From: an uncultured Clostridia bacterium
GTDB lineage: Bacteria > Bacillota_A > Clostridia > TANB77 > CAG-508
Direction: 5' to 3'
DNA length: 37,736 bases
NCBI GenBank assembly: GCA_948852375.1
Contig: CAQOYX010000005.1
Span: 1-37,736, forward strand
Below the pieces are notes generated by a model. It ran no database searches and was not told the DNA's origin. It saw only the letters and a program-made list of their open reading frames with translations. Shown in pieces: positions 9,041 through 19,443 of this stretch. A program made the translations under genes and the position numbers. Within the stretch, counting starts at the first letter, position 1. The number at the start of each line of letters is the position of its first letter.

Positions 9041-12000
9041 TTATTTCTTTACTTCTTCCATTACATACACCTCTAACATATCTCCTTGTGCAATGTCATT
9101 ATAATTTTCAATTTGAAGACCGCATTCATAGCCTTTTGCAACTTCTTTTGCATCATCTTTAAATCTTTTTAATGAAATTAGTTTTCCATCATGTATAACT
9201 ACATTATCTCTTATTACCCTTATTCCTGCATTTCTTGCAACACTACCTTCTGTTACATAGCATCCTGCTATTGTTCCAACACCACTTACTTTAAATGTTT
9301 GTCTAATTTCTGCATTTCCTATTACTTTTTCTTCAAATACAGGGTCTAGCATTCCTTTCATTGCTGCTTCTACATCTTCAATTGCTTGATATATAATTGA
9401 ATATTGTTTTATTTCTACTTCTTCTTTTTTAGCAACATCTTTTGCTATTGGGTCTGGTCGTACATTAAATGCTATTATAATTGCATTAGATACTTTTGCA
9501 AGGGTTACATCTGATTCTGTTACTCCTCCAACATTTGCATGTATTACTTTTACTTGTACTTCTTCGTTTGATAGTTTTTCCATACTTTGTGTAACAGCCT
9601 CTACAGAACCTTGAACATCTGCTTTTACTATTAAGTTTAGCCTCTTTAAATGTCCTTTTTCTATTTGACTAAATAGGTCTGTTAGTGTTACTCTTGATGT
9701 AGCATTTATAGATTTTTCTCTCTGACTACGTTTTCTTCTTTCTATTAAGTGTTTTGCTGTTTTTTCGTCTTTTACTTCATAGAATGTATCTCCAGCTTCT
9801 GGAACTTCTGTTAAACCTGTTATTTCTACTGGTGTTGATGGTCCTGCTTTTTTTACCTTTTTACCTTTATCATCTGTCATTGCTCTAATTCTACCTATTG
9901 TAGAACCAACAACAATTGTATCTCCAATATCTAATGTTCCACGTTGTACAAGCATAGTTACAACTGGTCCTCTTGCTTTATCTAATTTTGCTTCTATAAC
10001 TGTACCTTTTGATTGCTTATTTGGATTTGCCTTTAGTTCTTTCATGTCTGCTACAAGTAATACCATTTCAAGTAGACCATCAATATTTATTCTCTTTTTA
10101 GCAGAGATTTCAACAAATATTGTGTCTCCTCCCCATTCTTCTGGTACTAATTCATATTTTGTAAGTTCTTGTTTTACTTTTTCTGGGTTTGCTCCTTCTA
10201 CATCTATTTTGTTTAATGCTACAATTATTGGAATTTCTGCTGCTTTTGCATGATTGATTGCTTCTATTGTTTGAGGCATAACTCCATCATTTGCTGCAAC
10301 TACAAGTATTGCAATATCTGTAACTTGTGCTCCTCTTGCTCTCATGCTTGTAAATGCTTCATGTCCTGGGGTATCTAAGAAAGTTATTTCTCTATCATTA
10401 ATTTTTACTTTGTATGCACCAATGTGTTGTGTTATTCCTCCTGCTTCTCCCTCTATTACATTTGTTTGTCTTACTGCATCTAAAAGTGATGTTTTTCCGT
10501 GGTCAACATGCCCCATAACAACTACAACTGGTGGTCTTGGTTGTAATTCCTCTTGTGTGTCTTCTGTATCATCAAATAAAATATCTTCTTCTGTTACAGT
10601 TTCTTTTTTCTTCGCTGTTATTCCAAATTCTTCTGCAATTAAATATGCTGTATCAAAATCTATCTCATTATTAATTGTTGCAAGTACACCAAATCCTAAT
10701 AACTTTTTAATAACATCTCCTGTAGTTTTTTTCATTTCTGCTGCAAAATCTTTTACTGTTATTGGATCTGGAATTGTTATTTCTGTTAATTCAAATATTT
10801 TTTGTTTTACTCTTGGTTCTTCTTGTTTATTTGCTCTTTTTTTGTTTTTCTTTCCTCTTTGTGTTGTTAGATCATAGTAATCTAACATGCCACCTTCTTG
10901 ATCATCAAACATGTTTGAAAGTCTATCTCTTTGTTTTAGGCTTTTTAGTTTGTCTTCATCAAAATTATTATCATTTCTTCTTTGTTTTGAAGTTCTTTTT
11001 GCTTTATTTTCTTCTTGTCTATTTTGTTTTTGTTTATCTATAGCTTTGTTATATTCTCTAACTACTTCTTTTTCTACAACATCTGTCATAATGCTTTTAA
11101 TGTTTTTTTCTATGCCTTTTTCATCAAGTGGACGTTTGTTAAATCCATCATTTCTATAACCATTTCTATTTTGACTATATCCGCCATTTCTTCCACCATT
11201 GTTAGAACCCACATTATTGTTTCTATAACCATTTCTGTTTTGATTGTTTCCATTATTTCTTGTAGTATTATTATATCCATTATTTTGATTATTATTTCTA
11301 TTTTGACTGTATCCACCATTTTGATTTCTATTTTGGTTATTATATCCATTATTTCCAAAGTTCCTTCCGGAATTTGAATATCCATTATTATCAAAATTTC
11401 TGTTTTGATTATTTCCATTATTAAAGTTTCTGTTCTGGTTTCCATTCATATTATTTCTTATTTGATTATTGTTTTCATTAATATTTCGACCGTTAATAGT
11501 ATTATCACTCACATTTATTGTTTGTTTATTCATATTTCTATCTTTAGTATTTCTTGTTTGATTATTGTTCTGGTTGTTGCTGTTTTTAGTTTGATTGTTT
11601 TCTACATTGACAATATTATTTGCTTTGTTAATGTTTTCTTTATTAATACTTTCTACTTGGTTATTATTTATAATATCATTAATATTTCCTGTTTGATCAA
11701 TATTTACATTACTTATTTTTTCTTCTTGTTCAATGTTTTCATTATTTTTTTCTGCTTTGTTATCCAATCTTTGAATATTTTTTAATTGACTGTTATTTAC
11801 ATCTTTATCAACATTTTCTATTTGATTACAATTTAAATTATTATCGCTAATGTTTTCTTTACTTCTGTTTGTACTATCATTATATATTTCTTTATTCTCA
11901 ATCATTTGTTTATTATCTTTTGTTTCTTTTTCATTAGACAATCCTTCCTCTACATTGTTTTTAGATAATTCTTCATTTATATTTTCTACTGGTTTTTCTT

Positions 12001-12616
12001 TTTTATTTGGTTTTAAACCAAATAATTCACTTACAGTTAGTGGCTTTGTTGGCTTATTCCTATAGACTATGTTATAGTCTTGTTTTTTATTTCTTTCTAT
12101 AAATCCCACTTGTTTTTTATGTTCTTCTATTCTTCTATTTTTTTCTTCTTCTTCCCTTCTTGCAATTTCTTCTTCAGATATTATTACTTCTCTTCTTATT
12201 ATAACTGGTGTATCTGCTTTTTCATTCTTTTTCTTCTTTTCTTTTGATGTTTCTACATCCTTATCACTTTTGTTATTTATTTTAATTTTGTTATTCACCT
12301 TACTTTTATAATCTTTGTCTTCATTTTGGTTATCTTGACTCTCTTTATCTTTTTTGTTATTATTTATTTTTTTATTGTCTTTTTTTACTTTGCTATTTTT
12401 ACTATCATTTTCTTCTTTATCATTTTTAATATTTTCGCTCTTTTCTTCCACATTATTTTGTTCCTCTAAATTTTCTTCAATTTTTGTTGCAACATTTTCT
12501 TCTACAGAACTTAAATGATTTTTTACATCAATTCCAAGTTTCGTTGCCTTTTCAATAATTTCTTTACTGGTTAAGCCTAATTTTTTTGCTATTTCATGTA
12601 TTTTTATCTTACCCAA
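9041..12616 (-). CDS. infB: Translation initiation factor IF-2 with a very long Asn/Lys-rich N-terminal linker
   Basis: IF-2 is the GTPase that places fMet-tRNA on the 30S subunit. I place the start at TTG 12616, giving [14 protein letters not shown], because GGGGGTG lies six bases upstream; ATG 12631 would add five unlikely residues. Order: IF2N domain (1-50), an unusually long charged linker, an Asn/Gly/Arg-rich tract near residues 330-500 (many QNRN, NNGY and NNG units), a second IF2N domain, then the G domain from about residue 700 ([20 protein letters not shown]) and domains II-IV. At about 1,191 aa it is much longer than B. subtilis IF-2. No CGG occurs in frame; its five CCG trinucleotides on the plus strand all fall off frame. 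Confidence 0.95.
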   Translation of the reverse strand: MGKIKIHEIAKKLGLTSKEIIEKATKLGIDVKNHLSSVEENVATKIEENLEEQNNVEEKSENIKNDKEENDSKNSKVKKDNKKINNNKKDKESQDNQNEDKDYKSKVNNKIKINNKSDKDVETSKEKKKKNEKADTPVIIRREVIISEEEIARREEEEKNRRIEEHKKQVGFIERNKKQDYNIVYRNKPTKPLTVSELFGLKPNKKEKPVENINEELSKNNVEEGLSNEKETKDNKQMIENKEIYNDSTNRSKENISDNNLNCNQIENVDKDVNNSQLKNIQRLDNKAEKNNENIEQEEKISNVNIDQTGNINDIINNNQVESINKENINKANNIVNVENNQTKNSNNQNNNQTRNTKDRNMNKQTINVSDNTINGRNINENNNQIRNNMNGNQNRNFNNGNNQNRNFDNNGYSNSGRNFGNNGYNNQNRNQNGGYSQNRNNNQNNGYNNTTRNNGNNQNRNGYRNNNVGSNNGGRNGGYSQNRNGYRNDGFNKRPLDEKGIEKNIKSIMTDVVEKEVVREYNKAIDKQKQNRQEENKAKRTSKQRRNDNNFDEDKLKSLKQRDRLSNMFDDQEGGMLDYYDLTTQRGKKNKKRANKQEEPRVKQKIFELTEITIPDPITVKDFAAEMKKTTGDVIKKLLGFGVLATINNEIDFDTAYLIAEEFGITAKKKETVTEEDILFDDTEDTQEELQPRPPVVVVMGHVDHGKTSLLDAVRQTNVIEGEAGGITQHIGAYKVKINDREITFLDTPGHEAFTSMRARGAQVTDIAILVVAANDGVMPQTIEAINHAKAAEIPIIVALNKIDVEGANPEKVKQELTKYELVPEEWGGDTIFVEISAKKRINIDGLLEMVLLVADMKELKANPNKQSKGTVIEAKLDKARGPVVTMLVQRGTLDIGDTIVVGSTIGRIRAMTDDKGKKVKKAGPSTPVEITGLTEVPEAGDTFYEVKDEKTAKHLIERRKRSQREKSINATSRVTLTDLFSQIEKGHLKRLNLIVKADVQGSVEAVTQSMEKLSNEEVQVKVIHANVGGVTESDVTLAKVSNAIIIAFNVRPDPIAKDVAKKEEVEIKQYSIIYQAIEDVEAAMKGMLDPVFEEKVIGNAEIRQTFKVSGVGTIAGCYVTEGSVARNAGIRVIRDNVVIHDGKLISLKRFKDDAKEVAKGYECGLQIENYNDIAQGDMLEVYVMEEVKK

Positions 12617-12929
12617 TAATTTCACCCCCATTAATTATTTTCAATATTTGATTTGCAAAATTTTCTTCTTTTATCCCGATTACCGCTTTATTGCTCTTTC
12701 CTATTGCATGACTTAATTTGCTAATCTCCCCATAAAAGCAAATTTTAACATTATGTTTATTACATACAAATTCTAAATTTCTTTTTGTTCTATCTACTGC
12801 ATCTACAGCTACTATTATTAACTTTACTTTTTTCTTTCCTATTAACTCTATGCATGCATCTGTACCACTTTCTATTTTTCTCGCCTTTGCACACAATCCT
12901 AGTAATCCCATCACTTTACTTTCCGTCAA
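12609..12929 (-). CDS. ylxQ: L7Ae-family ribosomal protein YlxQ
   Basis: This 106-aa small RNA-binding protein of the L7Ae/L30e fold contains [20 protein letters not shown] and the pattern [16 protein letters not shown]. YlxQ proteins bind kink-turn-like RNA and are encoded between ylxR and infB in Firmicutes, as here. The likely start is TTG 12929 with AGAGGTG upstream; ATG 12911 is the alternative. The start overlaps the end of ylxR by 14 bases and the stop overlaps the infB start, so three genes are tightly coupled. No CGG in frame. Confidence 0.88.
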   Translation of the reverse strand: MTESKVMGLLGLCAKARKIESGTDACIELIGKKKVKLIIVAVDAVDRTKRNLEFVCNKHNVKICFYGEISKLSHAIGKSNKAVIGIKEENFANQILKIINGGEIIG

Positions 12930-13180
12930 TCATTACACCTCTTAATTTTTCATATATCTCGCCATCTATTTTGGTTTCAAACACTCTTTCTATTCGCTTT
13001 GTTTTTATTGCTTTTTCAAGACATTCGATATTATCACATAAATAAGCTCCTCTTCCACCGCATTTTTCCTGTTTTATCAATACTAATTTCACCATTTTTA
13101 TTTTTTACTATTCTGATTAATTCCTTTTTATCTTTCTTTATGTTACATCCCATGCAAGTTCTTTTCGGTTGTTCTTTCAT
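12916..13180 (-). CDS. ylxR: YlxR-family nucleic-acid-binding protein, one CGG +1 site
   Basis: Starts at ATG 13180 and reads MKEQPKRTCMGCNIKKDKKE, the CxGC start of YlxR (DUF448, RnpM in recent work), a small RNA-binding protein encoded between nusA and ylxQ. At CGG 13058-13060 (ATG CGG TGG) the zero frame soon stops at TGA. Skipping the C gives KMGGRGAYLCDNIECLEKA, matching the family's conserved GRGAY(L/V)C motif. The corrected protein is 87 aa and ends IDGK at TAA 12916-12918. The gene is missed by a plain ORF search because both halves are short. Confidence 0.93.
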
Positions 13181-13314
13181 ATTTTTTACACTTCCTTTTA
13201 ATAGTTAAAAATTTATAACGAACATGTTTTTCACTTACTGTTACCTAACCGACCTATTTATATCATTATTTTTTACTATTATAATATATCCTATAATATT
13301 AACTATATATTGTT
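13181..13314. other. Gap between nusA and ylxR
   Basis: About 130 bases of AT-rich DNA separate the nusA stop from the ylxR start. These genes normally abut. I see no ORF, strong hairpin or clear promoter in it. Confidence 0.4.
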
Positions 13315-14394
13315 TTATTCCTGTTCCTTCATGTTTTGTATCATTTCTCTAAATTGAGTTTCTGATTTTATATCTATTTTCCAGTTTGTTAATTTTGCAG
13401 CCAGTCTTGCATTTTGACCTGATTTTCCTATTGCAAGTGATAATTGGTCATCTGGTACTATAACTTGAGCAAATTTTTCTTCTTCTTTTATATCAACTGC
13501 CATAACTTGTGCTGGAAGAAGTGCTGATGCTATATATATAGATGGATCTTTATTCCATTCTATTACATCTATTTTTTCTCCATTTAATTCATTTATTATG
13601 TTTTGAATTCTAACCCCTTTTTGCCCTACACAAGAACCAACTGGATCTATGTTTTCATTGTTTGAATATACTGCTAATTTGCTTCTGTATCCTGGATCAC
13701 GTGATACACTTTTTATTTCTATTAGCCCTTCATATATTTCTGGTATTTCAAATTCAAATAATTTTCTTACAAAATCTGGGCATGCTCTTGATACTATTAC
13801 TTGTGGTGCTCCTTTTAGTCCTTTTACTACATCTAGTACATATCCTCTTACTTTATCATTTATTTTATACCTTTCAGTAGGTATTTGTTCTTTATTTGGC
13901 ATAACTCCCTCTAGTTTCCCAAGATCCATTACCACAATATTAGAATCTGCTTTTTGAACAATTCCTGAAACAATTTCTCCCTTTCTATCATTAAATTCTG
14001 TGTATATTATTTCTCTTTCTGCTTCTCTTAATTTTTGAATAATTACTTGTTTTGCTGTTTGTGCTGCAATTCTACCAAAATCTTTTGGTATCATTTCAAT
14101 ATCTACACTATCACCTAGTTCTAGTTTTTTACTAATTTGTTTTGCTTCCTCTAAATTAATTTGTAATTTTGAATCTTCTACTGCTTCTACAACTTCTTTT
14201 ACAGCATAAAGGTGTGCTGCTCCTGTTACTTCATCCATAACTACTTTTACATTTTCTGCTGAATCGAAGTTCCTTTTGTATGCTGTTACAAGTGCTGTTT
14301 CTATTGCTTCAATTAAATACTCTTTCTTTATTCCCTTCCCATTTTCTAATTCTTCTAGTGCCAAAACTAATTCTTTATTATCTATTGCTTTCAT
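13315..14394 (-). CDS. nusA: Transcription termination/antitermination factor NusA
   Basis: NusA binds RNA polymerase and modulates pausing and termination. The 359-aa product has the N-terminal domain (NKELVLALEELENGKGIKKE), the S1 domain (around residues 130-200), and the KH1/KH2 region with VGSCVGQKGVRIQNIINELN and LSLAIGKSGQNARLAAKLT. It has no acidic C-terminal repeats, as in other Firmicutes. GGAGGAAAAAGG upstream supports ATG 14394. No CGG in frame. Confidence 0.95.
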   Translation of the reverse strand: MKAIDNKELVLALEELENGKGIKKEYLIEAIETALVTAYKRNFDSAENVKVVMDEVTGAAHLYAVKEVVEAVEDSKLQINLEEAKQISKKLELGDSVDIEMIPKDFGRIAAQTAKQVIIQKLREAEREIIYTEFNDRKGEIVSGIVQKADSNIVVMDLGKLEGVMPNKEQIPTERYKINDKVRGYVLDVVKGLKGAPQVIVSRACPDFVRKLFEFEIPEIYEGLIEIKSVSRDPGYRSKLAVYSNNENIDPVGSCVGQKGVRIQNIINELNGEKIDVIEWNKDPSIYIASALLPAQVMAVDIKEEEKFAQVIVPDDQLSLAIGKSGQNARLAAKLTNWKIDIKSETQFREMIQNMKEQE

Positions 14395-14572
14395 TTTCCT
14401 TTTTCCTCCCTTTTTGATTTATTATTCTATTTATGTATTTCATCTACACAAACTATTTTATTGACTGATTTCTAATACTTCCACTAAATTCCTTTTTTAG
14501 CCCATCAGTTATTCTATGTATGACAGTTACATTAGGTAAAGGAACCTTTTTTCTGTTCTTTCTATTGAGCTT
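14395..14572. other. Gap between rimP and nusA
   Basis: About 178 bases. On the minus strand a short open stretch reads VPLPNVTVIHRITDGLKKEF and stops at a TAG near 14465. It has no start codon with a ribosome site and I do not recognise it. It may be a decayed insertion between rimP and nusA, which are usually adjacent. Confidence 0.35.
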
Positions 14573-15031
14573 TTAATTCCAATTATATTTTGTTTTTATT
14601 AATGATATATTTTTTCTTGGTATTGTTATTTTACTATTTTCATATATTATTATAATAGAGACATCATCATATCCTGTTAAAATACCTTCTAAGCATTTTT
14701 TGTCATCTATTTTTTTAAATAAATTTACTTCTATTTCTTCTCCCATTGCTTTATCAAAATGCTTATCTTTTTTAAGTATTCTTTCAATTCCTGGAGAAGA
14801 TACCTCCAAAAAATACTGTTCTTTTATATAATCTGCTTCATCTAGTAATCCCACAATACCATCATTTACTTTTTCACAATCATTTAAATCAATTCCTTCT
14901 TCTTTATCAATAAATATTCTAAGAAAATAATTTTTTCCTTCTTTTGCATATTCTACATCATAAAGTTCATACCCAAGTTCTAAAATTTTATCTTTCAAAA
15001 GCATAGTTACCTTTTCTTCTATACTTGCCAA
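14573..15031 (-). CDS. rimP: Ribosome maturation factor RimP
   Basis: RimP helps assemble the 30S subunit. The 152-aa protein has LELGYELYDVEYAKEGKNYF followed by LRIFIDKEEGIDLNDCEKVN and the FLEVSSPGIERIL motif. I choose TTG 15031 because AGGAGG lies six bases upstream and the start gives normal family length. The open frame continues 28 codons further upstream, but that part includes a CGG and a hairpin and is not coding. It is the first gene of the operon running to truB. Confidence 0.9.
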   Translation of the reverse strand: MASIEEKVTMLLKDKILELGYELYDVEYAKEGKNYFLRIFIDKEEGIDLNDCEKVNDGIVGLLDEADYIKEQYFLEVSSPGIERILKKDKHFDKAMGEEIEVNLFKKIDDKKCLEGILTGYDDVSIIIIYENSKITIPRKNISLIKTKYNWN

Positions 15032-15055
15032 AATAAACCTCCTTTTATACAACCG

Positions 15056-15080
15056 AAGAGTGGGATTTGTTCCCACTCTT
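15056..15080 (-). promoter_or_regulatory. Leader hairpin upstream of rimP
   Basis: AAGAGTGGGA and TCCCACTCTT form a perfect 10-bp stem with a five-base loop, 25 bases before the rimP start on the minus strand. It has no T-run on that side. It could be a leader or regulatory stem, or the terminator of a lost gene. Confidence 0.5.
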
Positions 15081-15204
15081 CTAGTTTTCATATCTTGCAT
15101 AACTATTATATCCACTTTATTTTAAAAAATCAAGTGTTTTTGTGAAATTTTATTTAACTGAAAGAAATGTTTGATATTGTAGATATTATTTAGAATTTGT
15201 AGAA

Positions 15205-15477
15205 AAGAAACAACTATTCCAACAACTCAAATGGATACAGTATACAATCAACAACAAGGTCCATATATTCAAACACAACTATGTTAGAAATATTATTCCT
15301 AATGAAAAATCACTAAAGAATTTAACACAACAAGATTTAAATTTGATGTTCTCTCACATTAATTCTGCACCACAAAAGTCATTAAATGGAAGAACTCCTT
15401 ATGAAACTTTCAAGTTTTTATATGGAAATGAAATACTAAAGAAACTCAATATACAAAATATTCATTACCTATATTAA
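15205..15477 (+). pseudogene. Remnant of a DDE transposase with an internal deletion
   Basis: The upstream piece reads TIPTTQMDTVYNQQQGPYIQ, a QMDTV block like the first catalytic Asp region of IS30-like or related DDE transposases. One base out of frame, and missing the central part, the downstream piece reads YVRNIIPNEKSLKNLTQQDL and then SLNGRTPYETFKFLYGN, like a transposase C-terminus, ending at TAA 15475-15477. No start codon or intact terminal repeats are seen. It marks an old insertion at the border of the accessory block. Confidence 0.65.
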
Positions 15478-15671
15478 ATTTTTCTGTTCTAGGTAATTTA
15501 ATTATTATATTCAACATATATTTTATATAATTTTCTGTTTTTGGTATCAATGTTAGTTCTCTCTTTGTTTCCATTTTTTACCTCTCATTTAGTATATTTA
15601 TCACTTATCTAGTTTTTCGGTTTATTTCATAGTTCTAGGTCGTTATAATTTATCGCTACCAGTATTGAGTG
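15478..15671. other. Non-coding stretch downstream of the FGE-like gene
   Basis: AT-rich sequence after the transposase remnant with no plausible gene on either strand. The 60 bases next to the FGE-like stop (about 15610-15671) are where an IMH-type signal of a diversity-generating retroelement would lie, but I cannot identify one by eye. Confidence 0.35.
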
Positions 15672-17064
15672 CTACTTTATGAAAAGTGCTGGACGAAACC
15701 CGCGGTTCGTGTAAGTGTCAGTCGCAGTGCTATTAGCACGGTAGCACGCAGGGTAGTCAGCGGAATCGACGAAGCACCCCCCACGAATCATGTATGATTC
15801 AAGTGTGTTATTGGGGTAAGATGCTTCCTGTGTCCACTCCCATAAATTTCCGGCTACATCATATAAATTTTTCTTTTTTACATCTTCTGATATTGCTGTT
15901 GTTTTTATTCCATAGTTGTATGTTCCATTGCTTACTGTAAATGCTGATGTCATTGCTCCATTACTTGAATTAACTGTAGCATATCTTCCTTTTCCTGCTG
16001 TATATGTTACATTTCCATTTGTATAATTTCCCCATGTACTTGAAGTTACAACTGTATCATCACTACCTGCTATAAATTTCATCATTGCATCCCACATGGT
16101 TCCTGTTACTAATCCACTTTGAACATAATCTGTATTGTACATACCATTACTTAATTTTAACGCTGTTTCATAATCAGCATGATAATATGGTATTTCTCCT
16201 GCTTTTGTTGTTATTTTTCCATTTACTGTATGATTTAATCCATCTCGTATGGAAAAACTATCATTTTCCCAATTCGTTGCGGTATTTTGACCTACAAAAT
16301 TGATGCTTGTTGATAGTGTTATTTCACTTGTTCCTGCTTCATATCTCCCAATATAAAAGCCTCCATATTTTTGAATTTGTGGTAATTCTGATGTATGTGT
16401 TTGTCTTTCCCAAGTTGCATTTGATTTTCCGAAAGTCTTTTTTTACATATTCATTTTTAGATACTGGTATCCATACAAATTGATTTCCTTTTAGTTCTGA
16501 ATTTTCTATGTTTACTGTTCCATCTTTATTATATGCTATACCTGATGGTATTCCTTCTCTTACTTCTCCATCTTCTACCGGTTTATAATTTACATATTTA
16601 TTTTGGTCTGCCAGATTATCTGATATTACTACTCCAGTATTAATTGTTCCTCCCACATAGTAAAAGCCTTTAGGTACTGGCACTGTTTCTCCATTTCCTG
16701 TTGCTACTGCTGTTACAGTTGCTACTTTTGTCATCTTTTTTACTATGCTTCCATCTTCTGTACTAACATAAGCTGATGTTGTAGAATACCAACTTTCTGG
16801 TGGTTTTACCTCTGTTCCTGCCTCTGTATCTTTCGTATTTTCTGGTAAATTTTCTATTCCCAATTGTTTATATAATTCATTTAATTCTCTTTGTTCATCT
16901 TCCGCAGATGCTAAATATTTATCTCTCGCTTCTTTTGCTCTTCCAAATAAGCCTCTTTCTCCTAAGCTTAAATTGATTGTTATTCCTCCCAATATTATAA
17001 GAATTATAATTGTAATTACAAGCGATATCAATGTTATTCCCTTTGTACTTTTAAACTTACTCAT
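15672..17064 (-). CDS. Prepilin-type N-terminus fused to FGE-sulfatase (C-lectin-like) domain, one CGG +1 site
   Basis: The N-terminus STKGITLISLVITIIILIIL is a type IV pilin-like signal/anchor. After a linker, NQFVWIPVSKNEYVKKDF begins an FGE-sulfatase domain running through GFYIGRYEAG, GTMWDAMMKF, NLWEWTQEAS, MIRGGCF and GFRPALF near the C-terminus. The two halves join at CGG 16429-16431 (TTT CGG AAA); skipping C gives DFGKSNATWERQTHTSELP and a 463-aa protein. The fold is shared by formylglycine-generating enzymes and by retroelement variable proteins. Catalytic Cys pairs of true FGE are not evident, so a binding role is more likely. The last ~120 bases differ sharply in base composition from the rest. 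Expected to be a surface or pilus-associated display protein. Confidence 0.85.
15675..15795 (-). repeat. Candidate diversity-generating-retroelement variable region (VR)
   Basis: The last ~40 codons of the FGE-like gene are GC-rich beside very AT-rich flanks. Between MIRGG and GFRPALF nearly every codon ends in C or T (such as GTC GAT, GAC TAC, TGC TAC, AGC), as expected when AAC/AAT codons of a template repeat are mutated at adenines. RGG...GFRP is the usual place for the VR in C-lectin-type targets. No reverse transcriptase or template repeat is in this window. Confidence 0.6.
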
Positions 17065-17118
17065 TTTTTGAATTCCTCCCTTAAATAATTTATATTTTTA
17101 TCACATCATATTATAGCA

Positions 17119-17397
17119 TAATCTTAATATATATTACATCATGTTCACAAAATATATACTGTGTTTCTTTTTCTGCTTCTATTTTTCCTTTTTCATACAA
17201 TTTTATTCTTTCTTTTTCTAATTTCTTTATTTTTTCTCCCAATTTTAGAACTATATTTCTTACTGCTGTTGTGATATTGTATTATCTCCATCTACATCAA
17301 TTCTTCTTTGTCTTGCTACAAAGGAAAAGCTTCGACCAAGTTCTAGTAAAAATTCTAATATATGTTGAAGTAAATTATTTTCATTCTTTTTTTCTGC
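17119..17397 (-). pseudogene. Remnants of a YhcG/DUF1016-type PDDEXK nuclease
   Basis: Codons ending at TAA 17260-17262 read NNLLQHILEFLLELGRSFSF followed by VARQRRIDVDGDN, matching the segment just before the catalytic FYIDLVFY block of YhcG (DUF1016, PDDEXK) nucleases. The catalytic block itself is missing. Another frame (about 17119-17262) reads a Lys/Glu-rich helix ending at TAA. The remnant lies directly downstream of the methyltransferase, so this is probably a decayed restriction or defence locus. Confidence 0.6.
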
Positions 17398-17403
17398 CCC
17401 TTG

Positions 17404-19365
17404 TTAATAATTCGTTATTAGCACTTCTTTAGTAATTTGTCCTTTATCCTTCAAATGATAATTTGAATTGCTATAATTATAATTCAAGTTATGTATATTG
17501 TATTGATTTTCTATTGCCCAGTCTATAAGGATTTCATTCTTTAAGCCTTTATGTTCAGTAACATTTGAAAGTGCAAATTTTATACCTTGTTTATTTATAT
17601 TGTTTAAATACTCTAAAAGTTCTTTTTCTTTTTTTTCGTTCCAGCCATCATTTTCATTATAGCTTGCATCTCCTAAATAATAGGGTGGGTCAAAATAGCA
17701 AAAATCATTGTCGGTTAATGATTTTTGCTCAAAGTTTTTATAATCTGTATTAACAAAAGAAATATTTTTTACAACTAATTTTCTACAAAACTCTAATAAA
17801 TTTTTTCTAATTGAACTATTAAAATCTCTTTTACCTACTGGCATATTATATTCTCCATTACTATTAAATCTAATTTGATGATTAAAAGCATAAATAACTA
17901 ATGTTAAAAACATAAAATCTCTTTCATCTGAATTTTTCATATGATTATAATCATTTCTTAAATTCAAATAGTATTGCTTATTATATTTTCCAAGTCCTGA
18001 AGAACTATCCTCTCCATAAAATTTATATCCATTTTTATATGTATTACTTAAATTATATTTCTCAATAATCGTATCAACCTTGTTCACAATATCCATATAA
18101 TCATAATTTTTAAAAAGTTCTAATATTTTAATTAAACTTTCTTCTTTATCTATTGCTATTATCTTTTTTGCATTACTATTTACTGCAACATTTCCACCAC
18201 CACAAAAGAAGTCTACAAATGTATCTATTTCTTTTGGAAATATGTTTTCAAATTGAGGTAATAGTTTATATTTTCCACCTGTATAATTCAAAGGAGATTT
18301 TGCAAAGTACTTACTATCTTGTAATTTAACTTGACTTTCTTCGCATTCTTTTGCAATTTCACATAAAAATAATCTTTCTTTATGGTCAACAGAAATGCTT
18401 TTGCCTGTCGTAAAATTATTAAAAGATTGTTCAAACATCTGAACTTTTCCTCTTTTTTCTAATATTTGCTTAATTTGTAAATCAGATATTTTAGCATTAC
18501 TTCTACTATTTGACTTATCGCCTGTATTATTATAAGAAACCAAAATATATTTACAATCGCAATTTTTTACTAAATCATCAAAAGCTTCTACCGCCTTATT
18601 TGTGCAATATTTACTTTTTAAATTTGTTCTATCCATTTTTTTTGCAACACCATATACTTTTGGTTTATCCCAACTAGCAACATTTTCTAATAAGTGATAT
18701 GCATCGCAATATTGTCTTGAATTATAAGGTGGGTCAATATATACTAAATCAGCTTTTATATTTTTGATAAATTCATTTGCATCTTGATTACTGATATGTG
18801 ACTTTTTGTTGCCTTTTTCGCTAATATCAAGCATATACATACAAAATTTATCTTCGATATTTTTTGTTTTTCTATATGCATCATAATGTCCAACAGTATT
18901 AGCAACTTTATCCATAGAATAAATAAGACTAGCTATCAATATACTTTTTTCTCTATCATTTATTTCTTTATCTTTAAATTTATTTTCGATGTCTTCTCTA
19001 ATGAAGCCTATTTTTTTGCAATCATTACTACTAAAATATGTATCACTAAAATTTTTCGAGAAGTAGTTTTCTTCTTTGATTTTTATATTATTGTATTGTT
19101 CTATTATTTTCTCTAGTTTCTTTATATCAACTTTTGCAGGCTCATAAAAAGCCTTATAACTATAACAATTTGATTTTAAATAATCATTAAAATATACTTC
19201 TTTACCTTTTTTTAAAAACAGACTCCCTACAACTCCAGTTCCAGCAAATACATCAATTACTGTTTTAACATCTTTGCAATGTTTATTAACAGTATCTTCA
19301 ATAAAATTCAATAACTTATATTTACTACCTAAAAATCTTCTATTGTTTATCTCTAGTTTTTTCAT
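17404..19365 (-). CDS. Double-domain D12-class N6-adenine DNA methyltransferase (M.FokI-like architecture)
   Basis: The 653-aa protein has two complete D12-class methyltransferase domains. The first has NRRFLGSKYKLLNFI, the SAM motif DVFAGTGVVGS and the catalytic DPPYNSRQY. The second starts near residue 360 with SPLNYTGGKYKLLPQ, then VDFFCGGGNVAVN and DPPYYLGDASYNENDGW. Two fused adenine methyltransferases of about 650 aa are known for M.FokI, which methylates both strands of an asymmetric site. No restriction enzyme gene is adjacent: only a nuclease remnant downstream and an unidentified fragment upstream. It is therefore probably an orphan or the survivor of a type IIS-like system. There is no in-frame CGG. 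A terminator-like hairpin at 19416-19443 lies just upstream. Confidence 0.88.
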   Translation of the reverse strand: MKKLEINNRRFLGSKYKLLNFIEDTVNKHCKDVKTVIDVFAGTGVVGSLFLKKGKEVYFNDYLKSNCYSYKAFYEPAKVDIKKLEKIIEQYNNIKIKEENYFSKNFSDTYFSSNDCKKIGFIREDIENKFKDKEINDREKSILIASLIYSMDKVANTVGHYDAYRKTKNIEDKFCMYMLDISEKGNKKSHISNQDANEFIKNIKADLVYIDPPYNSRQYCDAYHLLENVASWDKPKVYGVAKKMDRTNLKSKYCTNKAVEAFDDLVKNCDCKYILVSYNNTGDKSNSRSNAKISDLQIKQILEKRGKVQMFEQSFNNFTTGKSISVDHKERLFLCEIAKECEESQVKLQDSKYFAKSPLNYTGGKYKLLPQFENIFPKEIDTFVDFFCGGGNVAVNSNAKKIIAIDKEESLIKILELFKNYDYMDIVNKVDTIIEKYNLSNTYKNGYKFYGEDSSSGLGKYNKQYYLNLRNDYNHMKNSDERDFMFLTLVIYAFNHQIRFNSNGEYNMPVGKRDFNSSIRKNLLEFCRKLVVKNISFVNTDYKNFEQKSLTDNDFCYFDPPYYLGDASYNENDGWNEKKEKELLEYLNNINKQGIKFALSNVTEHKGLKNEILIDWAIENQYNIHNLNYNYSNSNYHLKDKGQITKEVLITNY

Positions 19366-19415
19366 TATATTTATTTCCTTTCAAGGCATCTTATGCACAC
19401 TGAAATTATACCAAT

Positions 19416-19443
19416 AAAAAAAGAGTTTTTCAACTCTTTTTTT
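19416..19443. terminator. Bidirectional terminator-like hairpin
   Basis: AAAAAAAGAGTT and AACTCTTTTTTT form a 12-bp stem with a four-base loop. A- and T-runs on both sides would allow termination in either direction. It ends the gene fragment at 19442 on the minus strand. Confidence 0.7.

Noticed and set aside
11015..11785. Several plus-strand hydrophobic ORFs opposite infB
   Set aside because: They mirror the Asn-rich repeats of infB on the other strand and have no ribosome sites or family motifs.
12617..12631. infB start at ATG 12631
   Set aside because: The GGGGGTG ribosome site would lie inside the coding sequence; TTG 12616 gives the normal IF-2 N-terminus.
15032..15115. Longer rimP reading frame starting near 15115
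   Set aside because: It would include a hairpin and a CGG and lacks a ribosome site; AGGAGG six bases before TTG 15031 fixes the start.
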